Shown: piece after piece, positions 10,183 to 19,271 of the stretch | Position numbering within the stretch: position 1 is the first letter of the stretch | Layout: each line of letters opens with the position of its first letter | Origin: Klugiella xanthotipulae | Lineage (GTDB): Bacteria; Actinomycetota; Actinomycetes; Actinomycetales; Microbacteriaceae | NCBI RefSeq assembly: GCF_006716695.1 | Contig: NZ_VFPN01000003.1 | Span: 496,001-560,000 of the forward strand | Direction: 5' to 3' | Length of the DNA stretch: 64,000 nucleotides | Made by a program: the position numbers and the translations under genes | The notes under the pieces: model-generated | Told to the model about the DNA's origin: nothing | The model's input: only the letters and a program-made list of their open reading frames with translations | The model's database searches: none

Positions 10183-11343
10183 TCACGAAAAGACCGGTGC
10201 TTCCGTTGACGACACATCAATCACCGTGACCTCCTGAGCGGCCAGCGCGGCAATCATCCTGTCCAGGATAACGCCTTTCAGAGAGGAGTCCTGCGCACTC
10301 CCCCAGATCACATTGATGCCGGAGTCTACTAGGACAAAAGATATGTTGTCAGCGGTGGTCGCCGTCACCGAGTCAATCCGCGGAAGGAGGTCGGCGGGGA
10401 CAGCCTGAAGTGCGGCGGCGACCGCAATGAAAGCGGGCGCGCGAGGGTCGGCGGGCAGGGAACTGGCAACCGGATATCCCGCGGGTCGTTCAGCTTGAGT
10501 CTCAATCACGACACCCGCAGGATCAACGAGGCTAAACCCACCACTCACCACACGCGACATCACCGGTTGACGCTCGGCCACACGAATCACCAGGGTGTGT
10601 GGCGGCAGGGTTTCCAGGGAATAGCTTTGAATCACGGGAAAGTCAGAAAGAGCTTCTTGAATCTGGCCCTCATCTAACAGCGTTAGTGGCACATTCTCTT
10701 GTGAAAACAGAGCCTTCACGACGGCAGCGGTATCAAGTCGCTCGGCCCCCAACACCTGGATCTGCTGCAGCCCCATCAGCGGCGTAAACGCACCGACCCC
10801 CACAAAAATCACCAGCGCTCCCACCGCCGATAGCGAAGCGAATACCGTTCGTCTACGCCGACGTGCCAGCGCGGTAAACCGTTTCATCTCAGCCCGCTCT
10901 GCACGACGCCGACGCCAGATGGCACGACGGAGCGTGCTTCCACACGCGTTTCCAGGCTCCGCCCTGACCTGGGGCGCGATCAACGTCCTATGAGAAGGTT
11001 CGCCCACCACGGCTGGCGGAGAATCTTCCGATTCGCCAGCGGATACCTCGGAAGAGATCGGGACAACCGCCGAGGTCGAGATATCTGTGCGGGGTGAGCG
11101 GACATCCTCGCGAAACGGGGTCAGCTCACGGGTTACCGACGAATCGACCGAAGTCGGTGTTGCCCGTTTCAGAGGGATCACCGGACGGACGACGCTACGC
11201 TCCCCCGGGGTCTCGTGGGAGGGTTCGGCTGGGTTTCGGCGTGCCGGAGCACCGGGACGAACCGGTCGAGGTAACCGCACATCCTTCAGCCGCCCAGCAG
11301 CCGGATCCGGCCGGGCCGGATCAAATCCCCCAGGGCGCTTCAC
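10183..11343 (-). CDS. ftsQ: FtsQ divisome protein with long basic N-terminal tail
   Basis: FtsQ is a single-pass membrane protein of the FtsQLB complex that controls septal peptidoglycan synthesis. It has one transmembrane segment (VFASLSAVGALVIFVGVGAF), then the POTRA domain (LQQIQVLGAERLDTAAVVKAL, then LETLPPHTLVIRVAERQP) and the FtsQ beta domain (GGFSLVDPAGVVI). I chose the GTG at 11343, 13 bases after the murC stop codon, giving 386 residues; the longer frame would overlap murC by 107 bases. About 170 residues in front of the helix are Pro-, Arg- and Ser-rich and probably disordered in the cytoplasm, which is long for the family. Confidence 0.88.
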   Translation of the reverse strand: MKRPGGFDPARPDPAAGRLKDVRLPRPVRPGAPARRNPAEPSHETPGERSVVRPVIPLKRATPTSVDSSVTRELTPFREDVRSPRTDISTSAVVPISSEVSAGESEDSPPAVVGEPSHRTLIAPQVRAEPGNACGSTLRRAIWRRRRAERAEMKRFTALARRRRRTVFASLSAVGALVIFVGVGAFTPLMGLQQIQVLGAERLDTAAVVKALFSQENVPLTLLDEGQIQEALSDFPVIQSYSLETLPPHTLVIRVAERQPVMSRVVSGGFSLVDPAGVVIETQAERPAGYPVASSLPADPRAPAFIAVAAALQAVPADLLPRIDSVTATTADNISFVLVDSGINVIWGSAQDSSLKGVILDRMIAALAAQEVTVIDVSSTEAPVFS

Positions 11344-11356
11344 AAATCTACCCGTG

Positions 11357-12754
11357 TCACGACCAGCGATCCTCCAAAGCGGCCTCAACTTGGGGAATGA
11401 TCCGGTAAACATCACCACAGCCCAACGTGATGACATAGTCACCGGGCTGAGTAAATGAGGCAATGTAATCAGCGGCTACCTGCCACTCATCCACGTACGC
11501 AACCTTGGACGGATTGACAAACCGTTGGGATACTAATTCACCAGTCACACCGGGCTCCGGGCTCTCGCGCGCGCCACACACAGCCAAAACGACCGTGTGA
11601 TCGGCAAACGTTTCAAGTGCTGTAGCAAACTCCTGTGCAAAGAGTCGCGTGCGGCTGTATAGGTGTGGTTGATGCACGGCCACCACACGACCCTCCCCCA
11701 CCACCGTACGAGCAGCCGACAATACCGCCGCAACCTCAGTCGGATGGTGAGCATAATCGTCGTAGACGCTCACACCGCCAATGGTCGAATGCAACTCAAA
11801 ACGCCGCTTAGTGCCACCAAAAGTGGCCACGGCAGGAACCACCTCGTCCGGGGCGTAGCCCAGCGCAAACAGCACGGCACACGCACCGGCCGCGTTGATA
11901 GCGTTGTGGCGTCCGGGGACGGAGAGCTGAGCGGAGAATTCTTCACCGCGGTAGGACAGGCCAAAGGACACCGGACCATCGGTGATGATCGAGTGGACCC
12001 GGACATCCGCATCCTCTGCCTCACCAAAAGTGAGTACGGAGCGGCCGTCCAGCTGGGCCGTTACCTCACGTGCACCGGGATCATCCGAAGAAATAACCAC
12101 GAGTTCTGCGGCCCCCCGGGAAAAATCGACAAAGGCCCGCATGAAATTTTCCCGTGACCCGTAGTAGTCCAAATGCTCTGGATCAACATTAGTCACAAGT
12201 GCAATATCGGTATTGTAGAGCAGGAATGAACCGTCAGACTCGTCGGCTTCAACCACAAAAATTGGATCTGCACCACGTGCCGAACTCACACCAATCGACT
12301 CGATGACACCACCGTTGACAAAGCTGGGGCTCTGGTTAAGAGCCAGTAACCCGCTGACAATCATACCTGTGGAGGTGGTCTTTCCGTGCGCGCCGGCAAC
12401 CGCTACAAGACGTTGCGAACCAATCAGCCAGGAGAGAGCCTGCGAACGGTGCAGGATAGGCAATCCCCTACTCTGAGCGAGCACATATTCGGGGTTGTCT
12501 GGCCAGAGTGCGCCCGTGATGACGACCGTATCAGCATCGCCGAGATTGGCCGCGTCGTGACCAATCGTGATAGTGACTCCCAGGTCACGCAACTGGACCA
12601 CATTGGAATTCTCCGTGGCATCCGAACCGGTCACGCGATGGCCCGCATCATGAAAGAGCCGGGCGATTCCGCTCATGCCTGAGCCCCCAATCCCGATAAA
12701 GTGGACCGTGCCCACCGTCTCGGGTAGCTCAAGTTCGAGATCAGGATAGATCAT
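11357..12754 (-). CDS. murC: UDP-N-acetylmuramate--L-alanine ligase
   Basis: MurC adds L-alanine to UDP-MurNAc using ATP, the first peptide step of peptidoglycan precursor synthesis in the cytoplasm. The 465-residue protein has the N-terminal Rossmann part ([18 protein letters not shown]), the Mur ligase ATP loop [13 protein letters not shown], the central ADESDGSFL motif and DYAHHPTE in the C-terminal domain. The ATG at 12754 has a GGAAGGG ribosome-binding site. It follows murG after a 97-base gap that contains a small hairpin. Confidence 0.97.
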   Translation of the reverse strand: MIYPDLELELPETVGTVHFIGIGGSGMSGIARLFHDAGHRVTGSDATENSNVVQLRDLGVTITIGHDAANLGDADTVVITGALWPDNPEYVLAQSRGLPILHRSQALSWLIGSQRLVAVAGAHGKTTSTGMIVSGLLALNQSPSFVNGGVIESIGVSSARGADPIFVVEADESDGSFLLYNTDIALVTNVDPEHLDYYGSRENFMRAFVDFSRGAAELVVISSDDPGAREVTAQLDGRSVLTFGEAEDADVRVHSIITDGPVSFGLSYRGEEFSAQLSVPGRHNAINAAGACAVLFALGYAPDEVVPAVATFGGTKRRFELHSTIGGVSVYDDYAHHPTEVAAVLSAARTVVGEGRVVAVHQPHLYSRTRLFAQEFATALETFADHTVVLAVCGARESPEPGVTGELVSQRFVNPSKVAYVDEWQVAADYIASFTQPGDYVITLGCGDVYRIIPQVEAALEDRWS

Positions 12755-12818
12755 TCTGTGCCCTTCCAGTGGCGTTATCTGCAGGCTCCAGAGTAGCCCT
12801 CCGTGCTGACAAGATCAT

Positions 12819-12835
12819 GCAACCGCGCCGGTTGC
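12819..12835 (-). other. Small GC-rich hairpin between murG and murC
   Basis: A perfect 7-bp inverted repeat with a 3-base loop (GCAACCGCGCCGGTTGC) lies 16 bases after the murG stop codon and ahead of murC. It has no T-run, so it is not a classical terminator. It may pause transcription or protect the 3' end of the upstream message, or it may have no function. Confidence 0.4.
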
Positions 12836-12851
12836 TGTTCCGCTACTCAAC

Positions 12852-13934
12852 TCATCGCAGGCGAGAAGCCAGCGCCTCGTGAATAAGCTCGACCGTACGA
12901 CGTGCGCCATCCAGTACAACCGTCTGGGCTGCCGCTCGGGACATTGTGTCGAGAGCAGTACCGTCCAACAACAGGGGGAGAAACCTCTCGCGCACCCAGG
13001 CAGCAGACAACTCGCTGTCATCAACGAGAAGGGCACCACCGGCAGCAACGACGCCCTGAACGTTGAAGCGCTGCTCCCCGTTACCATGCGGGTATGGGAC
13101 GTAGAGAGCCGGAATACCAAGCCCACTCAACTCGCTCGCGGTTGCCGAGCCAGAACGGGAAATCGCCGCATCCGCGACAGCCAGAGCCAAGTCCATTCGA
13201 TCACAATATGGGACAATAACGTAGTGTTCCCGCCCCGGATCCTGAATTTCAGTACGCTGCCCCCACACATGAAGAATCTGATAGCCCGCGGCAAGAATGT
13301 CAGAGGCCGCAGCCGAAACCGCCTCGTTAATACTCCGCGCACCCTGCGATCCGCCGGTGACAAGAAGAGTGGGCAGCCGAACATCAAGCCCAAAGTGCGC
13401 GCGAGCCTCCGGCTGAATAGCGACTCGATCGAGCCGCTCAATCTCTACACGCAATGGCATACCAACAAACCGGGCGTGTGGGAGTTCAGTGTGCTCAAAA
13501 GCAACCCCAACAAAAGAGGTCTGTCTGGCACCCAGCACGTTTGCCAACCCTGGCTTAGCGTTAGCCTCGTGAATGACGAGGGGAATGTCACAGCGTTTTG
13601 CCGCGCGATAGGCGGGAGCCGAGGCGTATCCCCCGAAACCCACAACGACGTCAACCGAGTACTCGCGGATAATCTCGGTGACCCGACTCACAGCGCGGGC
13701 AAACCGTGGGAAAAAGGCAAGTGCTTCCCGGTTGGGACGACGAGGAAACGGCAGGCGAGGGATCGTCAGAAGCTCATACCCACGTGCGGGAACTAACCGG
13801 GCTTCCAGCCCCTCTGCCGTTCCCAGAACCACAATCGTGGAGTCCGGTTCCACAGAACGAAGGTAGTCAGCCACAGCGAGAAGGGGGTTGACATGCCCGG
13901 CCGTTCCACCGCCGGCAAGCAAATATGTTGTCAT
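12852..13934 (-). CDS. murG: Lipid II synthase MurG (GlcNAc transferase)
   Basis: MurG transfers GlcNAc from UDP-GlcNAc to undecaprenyl-pyrophosphoryl-MurNAc-pentapeptide on the inner face of the membrane, making lipid II. It has 360 residues with the GT28 N-terminal motif LAGGGTAGHVNPLLA, VVGFGGYASAPAYRAA, HEANAKPGLAN, and the C-terminal donor-binding parts VTGGSQGARSIN and AISRSGSATASEL. The start codon overlaps the ftsW stop by 4 nt, so the two are coupled. Confidence 0.97.
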   Translation of the reverse strand: MTTYLLAGGGTAGHVNPLLAVADYLRSVEPDSTIVVLGTAEGLEARLVPARGYELLTIPRLPFPRRPNREALAFFPRFARAVSRVTEIIREYSVDVVVGFGGYASAPAYRAAKRCDIPLVIHEANAKPGLANVLGARQTSFVGVAFEHTELPHARFVGMPLRVEIERLDRVAIQPEARAHFGLDVRLPTLLVTGGSQGARSINEAVSAAASDILAAGYQILHVWGQRTEIQDPGREHYVIVPYCDRMDLALAVADAAISRSGSATASELSGLGIPALYVPYPHGNGEQRFNVQGVVAAGGALLVDDSELSAAWVRERFLPLLLDGTALDTMSRAAAQTVVLDGARRTVELIHEALASRLR

Positions 13935-15175
13935 CGTGTCCTCTGATTTGGTCGCGCCGTCGGAGTGTCCTCGGGGGGATTGTTAGTGGAGTCTCGTGCG
14001 ATCGACAGAACCACTCCAATCGCCATCAGACAGGATATAAGAGCGGTTCCACCCGACGACAGTAGCGGAAGTGGTACACCCAGAACGGGCAGAATGCCGA
14101 TCACAACACCGATGTTCACGAAGGCTTGGCCCACGATCCACACAAGGACAGCACCCGTCGTCACGACGCCGAAAAGATCGCGTGCATTTCTCATCACGCG
14201 TAGGAGGCCCACAGCGAGAAGCACGTACAGCAGGATAACAACGATTGCCCCAATCAAACCCAGCTCTTCGCCGATAATGGCGAAGATGTAGTCGTTATCG
14301 GCTGCGGGCAACCAGGACCATTTGGCTTTTGAGTTGCCCAGGCCAACGCCAAAAACTCCACCATTAGCCAGTGCCCACAGGCCATGAAGTGGTTGCCAGG
14401 ACAGTCCGCTGTAATCGCTCCCACTCTTCTCAAAGAAATCGGCGATGCGGCCCATTCGGTTGGGACTCGTGATCGCCATCACAGCAACCAGTGCAACCCC
14501 CAGAACAAGAGGAATCAGCAGCGTACGGAGACGCAACTCGGCGAAATACAGTGCGGCCATCACGACCACACTCATAACGATCACCGTCCCCAGGTCCTCG
14601 CCCAACAGGACAAGACCGATAGATATACCGGCTACGGGGAGTACCGGTATGAGGGCGTGCATCGAGCGATCAAGGAGTGCGCGCTTCTTCCACAAGATGT
14701 AGCCAATCCACACCACGAGAGCGAGCTTGAGAAACTCCGAAGGTTGGCCGGTTACACCACCAATCGAAATCCAGTTGCGGTTTCCGTAGGTCTCGATCCC
14801 CAATGGCGTAAACACAAGCAGCTGGAGAAGAGCCCCCAGCGCAAGCGCTTGCCAAGCCCACTTCTTCCAAAAGCTCACCGGGAACCGGCTGAACACCAGC
14901 ATAAGAGGCACCCCGATGGCAGCGAATGTGGCCTGACGCCAAAACCCCGCGAAGAATCCCTGCTCTCCCACAAACGACGTGATCGACGAGGAGGACAACA
15001 CCATGACGAGCCCGATTGCCACCAAAAAGAGCGTCGTACCCAGCACCAGAAAATATGTGCTGGACTCAGCCGTGAGGTTACGCCCCAGAGAGATTCGGGC
15101 GCGAAACCCCCTGGCAGACGACTCAGCGTCTTCTGCACGTGCCGGGCTCGGCCTAGAGGGAGGCGGAATCGTCAT
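13931..15175 (-). CDS. ftsW: FtsW septal peptidoglycan glycosyltransferase
   Basis: FtsW is a SEDS-family membrane protein that polymerises lipid II at the septum together with FtsI. About ten membrane segments are visible after a basic cytoplasmic tail, with the SEDS motifs ESSTYFLVLG at the first helix, GEDLGT, AIIGEELGLIGA and the C-terminal PLLSSGGTALIS. I take the ATG at 15175 (414 residues) because GGGAGG lies 8 bases upstream; a GTG 9 bases earlier is also possible. It overlaps the end of murD by 23 bases and murG by 4. Confidence 0.95.
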   Translation of the reverse strand: MTIPPPSRPSPARAEDAESSARGFRARISLGRNLTAESSTYFLVLGTTLFLVAIGLVMVLSSSSITSFVGEQGFFAGFWRQATFAAIGVPLMLVFSRFPVSFWKKWAWQALALGALLQLLVFTPLGIETYGNRNWISIGGVTGQPSEFLKLALVVWIGYILWKKRALLDRSMHALIPVLPVAGISIGLVLLGEDLGTVIVMSVVVMAALYFAELRLRTLLIPLVLGVALVAVMAITSPNRMGRIADFFEKSGSDYSGLSWQPLHGLWALANGGVFGVGLGNSKAKWSWLPAADNDYIFAIIGEELGLIGAIVVILLYVLLAVGLLRVMRNARDLFGVVTTGAVLVWIVGQAFVNIGVVIGILPVLGVPLPLLSSGGTALISCLMAIGVVLSIARDSTNNPPEDTPTARPNQRTR

Positions 15176-16652
15176 CCGCCTCACCTCCCACTAGCTGTCG
15201 TACCGCCGAAGCAAATCGCGCTCCCCGATCTGCGTAGCTGCTGAATTGATCCATTGATGCCGCAGCTGGAGCCAGAAGAACTGTATCTCCCGGCTGGGCA
15301 ACAGACGCTGCGTGACCCACAACAGCCGCCATAATGTCAACAGTTTCACCCGGTTCAACATCAAAAAGCGGCACATCCGGTGCGTGTCGTCTGAACGCCG
15401 CAATCAGTTCGCTGCGATCCTGACCGATCACCACTACAGCACGGAGACGAGACACGTGGTTGCGCACCAAATCGTCAACGTCAACGCCTTTAAGAAGCCC
15501 CCCGACCACCCATACGACGCTCTCAAAGGAACGAAGCGAGGCCGAGGCTGCATGCGGGTTTGTTGCTTTCGAGTCATCTACCCACAGGACATCGTTCACC
15601 GTAGCGATTCGCTCCACACGATGAGAATCAAGACGAAAAGCATCGAGAGCCGCCGCGATCTGAGCCGGCTCAACGCCCCGGGAGCGAGCAAGCGCGCTGG
15701 CCGCGAGAATGTTCTGGATGATATGCGGCGCGGCAAGCCCGAGAGTTGCGAGATGCTGGATCGTTGTGATCTCCAAAGCACTCGTCTGTCGCTCATGAAG
15801 AAAGGCCCGGTCACACAGGAGGCCATCAACAATACCCAGATCACTCGGTTGGGGACTATCCAGGCCAAAGCTAATCGCGCGGGCGCCCTCCTGAACATCT
15901 GCGTCACGGACCATATTTTCCGTCACCGGGTCGGCCCGATTGTACACACACGCGTGGACAGTATTCTCGTAAACACGTGCTTTATCGGCGATGTATTGGC
16001 CGAGAGAACCATGCCAATCCAGATGATCAGCGGCAATATTCAGGCAGACACTCGAATAGGGCTCAATATGGCCGACGCGCGCGAGTTGGAAGCTGGATAA
16101 CTCCACCACAAGCACGTCGAACCCCTGTGGGTCGCGCAGAGCGTCAAGTACCGGAACACCGATATTGCCAACAGGAGCAACCCGGAGACCACCCGCGAGC
16201 AACATGTGCGCGGTGAGCTGGGTCGTCGTGGTCTTACCGTTCGTCCCGGTGATGGTAATCCAATCGGCCGGAGCACCAACCTTGTCCCGCAACCGCCACG
16301 CTAACTGAATATCGCCCCACACTGGGATATCAGACGCCTCGGCCCAGGTCGTCAGCGGGTGATCGGGCCGATAGCCCGGAGAGACAATGACAAGATCCGG
16401 GGCAAAAGTAGCCAGGTCAGTAAGCTGGACCGCATCGCGCGTGTCGTGAAAGAACTGGCAGCCAATGACCTCAAGAAGTCGTTCGCGGTCCCTGTCCCTC
16501 CCCGCTGCGATGACACGCACCGTGCACCCCAACTCGACCAGCGTGTCCGCAACAGCAAACCCCGTGACCCCGAGACCCAGAACGGCCACACGAAGGCCGG
16601 ACCAATCATCGTGCCAACTCGAGAGAGCTTCGATACGCTCTGTCTCACCCAT
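15153..16652 (-). CDS. murD: UDP-N-acetylmuramoylalanine--D-glutamate ligase
   Basis: MurD adds D-glutamate to UDP-MurNAc-L-Ala. The 499-residue protein has an N-terminal nucleotide-binding part (VAVLGLGVTGFAVADTL), the ATP loop ITGTNGKTTTTQL, LNIAADHLDWHG and the C-terminal VDDSKATNPHAA motif characteristic of MurD. It begins 3 bases after the mraY stop codon. It is one of three Mur ligases in this cluster; MurE is missing from it. Confidence 0.97.
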   Translation of the reverse strand: MGETERIEALSSWHDDWSGLRVAVLGLGVTGFAVADTLVELGCTVRVIAAGRDRDRERLLEVIGCQFFHDTRDAVQLTDLATFAPDLVIVSPGYRPDHPLTTWAEASDIPVWGDIQLAWRLRDKVGAPADWITITGTNGKTTTTQLTAHMLLAGGLRVAPVGNIGVPVLDALRDPQGFDVLVVELSSFQLARVGHIEPYSSVCLNIAADHLDWHGSLGQYIADKARVYENTVHACVYNRADPVTENMVRDADVQEGARAISFGLDSPQPSDLGIVDGLLCDRAFLHERQTSALEITTIQHLATLGLAAPHIIQNILAASALARSRGVEPAQIAAALDAFRLDSHRVERIATVNDVLWVDDSKATNPHAASASLRSFESVVWVVGGLLKGVDVDDLVRNHVSRLRAVVVIGQDRSELIAAFRRHAPDVPLFDVEPGETVDIMAAVVGHAASVAQPGDTVLLAPAAASMDQFSSYADRGARFASAVRQLVGGEADDDSASL

Positions 16653-16655
16653 GCC

Positions 16656-17738
16656 TTAACCTGCCAGCCACTCGGCATAAAACAGGCTGATTCCGAGGAT
16701 CACGAAGAACGCGGCCACCAGCCAGAACCGAACAACAACAGTAACCTCGGCCCACCCCTTGAGTTCGAAGTGATGATGGATCGGACTCATCAAAAAGATG
16801 CGCTTACCCTTGGTGATCTTGAAATATAGCCGCTGGACAATCACCGAGCCGGTCTCGATCACAAACAGGCCGCCGATCAGCACCAAAAGGAGCTCGGTGC
16901 GAGTCAGGATTGCTAAAGCCACAAGTGCCCCACCGATGCCCAGCGAGCCCGTGTCTCCCATGTAAATGTGCGCCGGGCTGGTATTCCACCACAAGAATCC
17001 CACCAGTCCGCCCACAAGCGCTGCGGCGATAACCGCGAGGTCGAGAGGATCGCGCACAACATAGCAATTGGCCACATTGGCCGGGTCAGCGCAGGATTGG
17101 TTGAACTGCCAAAAGCCAATAAAAATGTAGGCACCGATCGCGAGGATTGAGGCCCCCGTGGCGAGACCGTCAAGACCATCGGTGACGTTCACCGCGTTGG
17201 AAGCAGCAGTTACGAGCAGCACAATCCATATACCAAAGAGAATCAAACCGCCGATAACGCCGAGGGCCATGAAGTCGATGGGGAGGTCGCGAAAAAGTGA
17301 GATGTGGGTTGAGGCTGGCGTCAAGCCCCGTGCGTTGGCAAATTGTAGCGATAGCACGGTGAAGAGGAGAGCGACAACCACCTGGCCGGTGATCTTTGCC
17401 CAGCCGCCCAAACCCAGGCTCTGCTGCTTACGAGTCTTGAGGAAATCATCGATAAACCCGACCAGGCCAAGGCCCACCATCATCAGGATCACTAAGAGAG
17501 CGGATGAGGTCACCGCCTCCTGCATGATGAGTTTGGCAACAAAATAGCTGAGCACGGCACCAGAGAGGAAAATAATTCCACCCATTGTGGGTGTTCCCCG
17601 CTTGGAGTAATGAGACTTGGGCCCATCCTCACGGATGAACTGGCCCCACCGAAGTTTATTGAATCCCTTGATGAAAATAGGAGTCAGAAGAAGAGAGTAG
17701 AGCATCGAGAGGGCGGCGGCCAGGAGGAGAGCAATCAT
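16656..17738 (-). CDS. mraY: Phospho-MurNAc-pentapeptide transferase
   Basis: MraY attaches phospho-MurNAc-pentapeptide to undecaprenyl phosphate to form lipid I. The 360-residue polytopic membrane protein has the conserved cytoplasmic loops: [25 protein letters not shown] with its catalytic aspartates, [15 protein letters not shown], and the histidine-rich [13 protein letters not shown]. It overlaps murF by 4 nt and is followed directly by murD. Confidence 0.98.
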   Translation of the reverse strand: MIALLLAAALSMLYSLLLTPIFIKGFNKLRWGQFIREDGPKSHYSKRGTPTMGGIIFLSGAVLSYFVAKLIMQEAVTSSALLVILMMVGLGLVGFIDDFLKTRKQQSLGLGGWAKITGQVVVALLFTVLSLQFANARGLTPASTHISLFRDLPIDFMALGVIGGLILFGIWIVLLVTAASNAVNVTDGLDGLATGASILAIGAYIFIGFWQFNQSCADPANVANCYVVRDPLDLAVIAAALVGGLVGFLWWNTSPAHIYMGDTGSLGIGGALVALAILTRTELLLVLIGGLFVIETGSVIVQRLYFKITKGKRIFLMSPIHHHFELKGWAEVTVVVRFWLVAAFFVILGISLFYAEWLAG

Positions 17739-19147
17739 GCGAAGTGCGCCCCCAGACGATCACCCAAGAAGCGTAGGCCGGCAGAATTGGATGACTTTAC
17801 AAGAACCGTGTCTCCCGGCTCCAGCTCTTTGACAAGGTACTCAAATGCCTCATCTTGGCTGCTCAAGAACACGCTTTCTCCATCCCATGACCCCTCATTA
17901 ATCGCGGTGATGTGCATACGACGCGCCGCATCGCCCACAACCACAATCCGAGAGATATTTAACCGAACCGCCTGCAAGCCTATTCGATCGTGCTCTTCTC
18001 CGGAAAACTTGCCCAATTCGCTCATCTCCCCCAGAACGGCAACTGTGCGCTGACCCGGCTCCGAAATCAGAGCGAGAGTTTTCAACGCGGCCATCATTGA
18101 GTCTGGACTCGCATTGTAGGCATCGTTAATGACGGTGATCCCGTCGCGGCCGCCCATCACCTCCATCCGCCAGCGCTCGGCCCGAGTCACGGCTTCAAGA
18201 CCGCGGACGATATCAGCCAGAGGTACCCCACATTCCTTCGCAACAGCCGCCGCCGCCAGCGCATTCATCACGTGATGCTCGCCCAGCACCCGAAAAACGA
18301 CCGGCGCTGATTCTCCGGCGGCCGTATGAAGAGTAAAGGTTGTTCCTGCTGCACCGGCAATAACATCCGTTGCCCGCACGTGGGCATCAGGGGACAGGCC
18401 AAACCAGACAACTCTGGCTCGCGTGAGGGGTGCCATGTCGGCCACCCGTGGATCATCTCGGTTGAGGACGGCCACCCCGCTCTCAGGAAGCCCCGTGACC
18501 ATCTCCGACTTTGCTCGAAAGGTGGACTCGATTCCACCGAATCCACCGGCATGGGCCAGGCCAACAGTAAGGACAACCCCGATACGGGGACGAGCCATGG
18601 TGATCAGGCGTGCAATATCGCCCTCGGCGCTCGCCCCCATTTCGGAGATCAAAAAGGAAGTCTCTGCGGTGATCTTCAACATGGTAAGTGGGGCACCAAC
18701 CTCATTATTAAATGAGTTCTCGGGGGACACGGTCTCACCCAGGGATGGCAATATCTCCCGTAGAAGATTCTTGGTGGTCGTCTTACCGTTGGAACCGGTA
18801 ATACCCACAACTGTCAGCCCCCCCAACGATGTGACGCGTGAGACCACCTCGGCGGCAAGCATGCCAAGGGCCGTCACGGTATCGGACACCACAATCTGTG
18901 GCGCATTCGCCTTAACCTCGTACTCAACCACCAAAACGGATGCCCCGCGGTTCGCCGCCTCAGCCGCAAATTGATGACCGTCCATCGCCTCGCCACGTTT
19001 TGCAAAAAAAAGATCGCCGGGTTCGATAAGTCGAGAGTCAATCTGAGCTGATCCGCTCACAACGTTCTCGGCGGATGCGGGCGACGAAGCGAGAACGAGC
19101 CGACCCCCCATCGCCGTGGTCAATTCGGCCAGTGTCAAAGCGATCAT
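17735..19147 (-). CDS. murF: UDP-MurNAc-tripeptide--D-Ala-D-Ala ligase
   Basis: MurF adds the D-alanyl-D-alanine dipeptide, completing the pentapeptide precursor. I chose the ATG at 19147 (MIALTLAEL...), giving 470 residues; codons further upstream in the frame do not look like Mur ligase sequence. The substrate-binding N-terminus ([20 protein letters not shown]), the ATP loop [30 protein letters not shown], which is typical of MurF, and [12 protein letters not shown] are all present. In most actinobacteria murE lies between ftsI and murF; here only 124 bases separate the two. Confidence 0.96.
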   Translation of the reverse strand: MIALTLAELTTAMGGRLVLASSPASAENVVSGSAQIDSRLIEPGDLFFAKRGEAMDGHQFAAEAANRGASVLVVEYEVKANAPQIVVSDTVTALGMLAAEVVSRVTSLGGLTVVGITGSNGKTTTKNLLREILPSLGETVSPENSFNNEVGAPLTMLKITAETSFLISEMGASAEGDIARLITMARPRIGVVLTVGLAHAGGFGGIESTFRAKSEMVTGLPESGVAVLNRDDPRVADMAPLTRARVVWFGLSPDAHVRATDVIAGAAGTTFTLHTAAGESAPVVFRVLGEHHVMNALAAAAVAKECGVPLADIVRGLEAVTRAERWRMEVMGGRDGITVINDAYNASPDSMMAALKTLALISEPGQRTVAVLGEMSELGKFSGEEHDRIGLQAVRLNISRIVVVGDAARRMHITAINEGSWDGESVFLSSQDEAFEYLVKELEPGDTVLVKSSNSAGLRFLGDRLGAHFA

Positions 19148-19271
19148 TTCTGATACATACCTTTCTGCGCGGGGATGAGCGCAGGTGAGTGGGTTCCGCG
19201 GCCTCTGATGATGAACAGGACCGCACGCACGTGTTGCCTGACCATCTTCCCAGATACCACGGGTGGGCGTG

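Noticed and set aside
12879-13796. Long open frame antisense to murG (305 codons)
   Set aside because: It lies wholly within murG on the opposite strand and reads as low-complexity, Asn/Arg-rich sequence with no motif. High GC keeps antisense frames open by chance.
14384-15244. Long open frame antisense to ftsW (286 codons)
   Set aside because: It is very rich in Arg, Gln and His and mirrors the transmembrane codons of ftsW. No ribosome-binding site or family signal is present.
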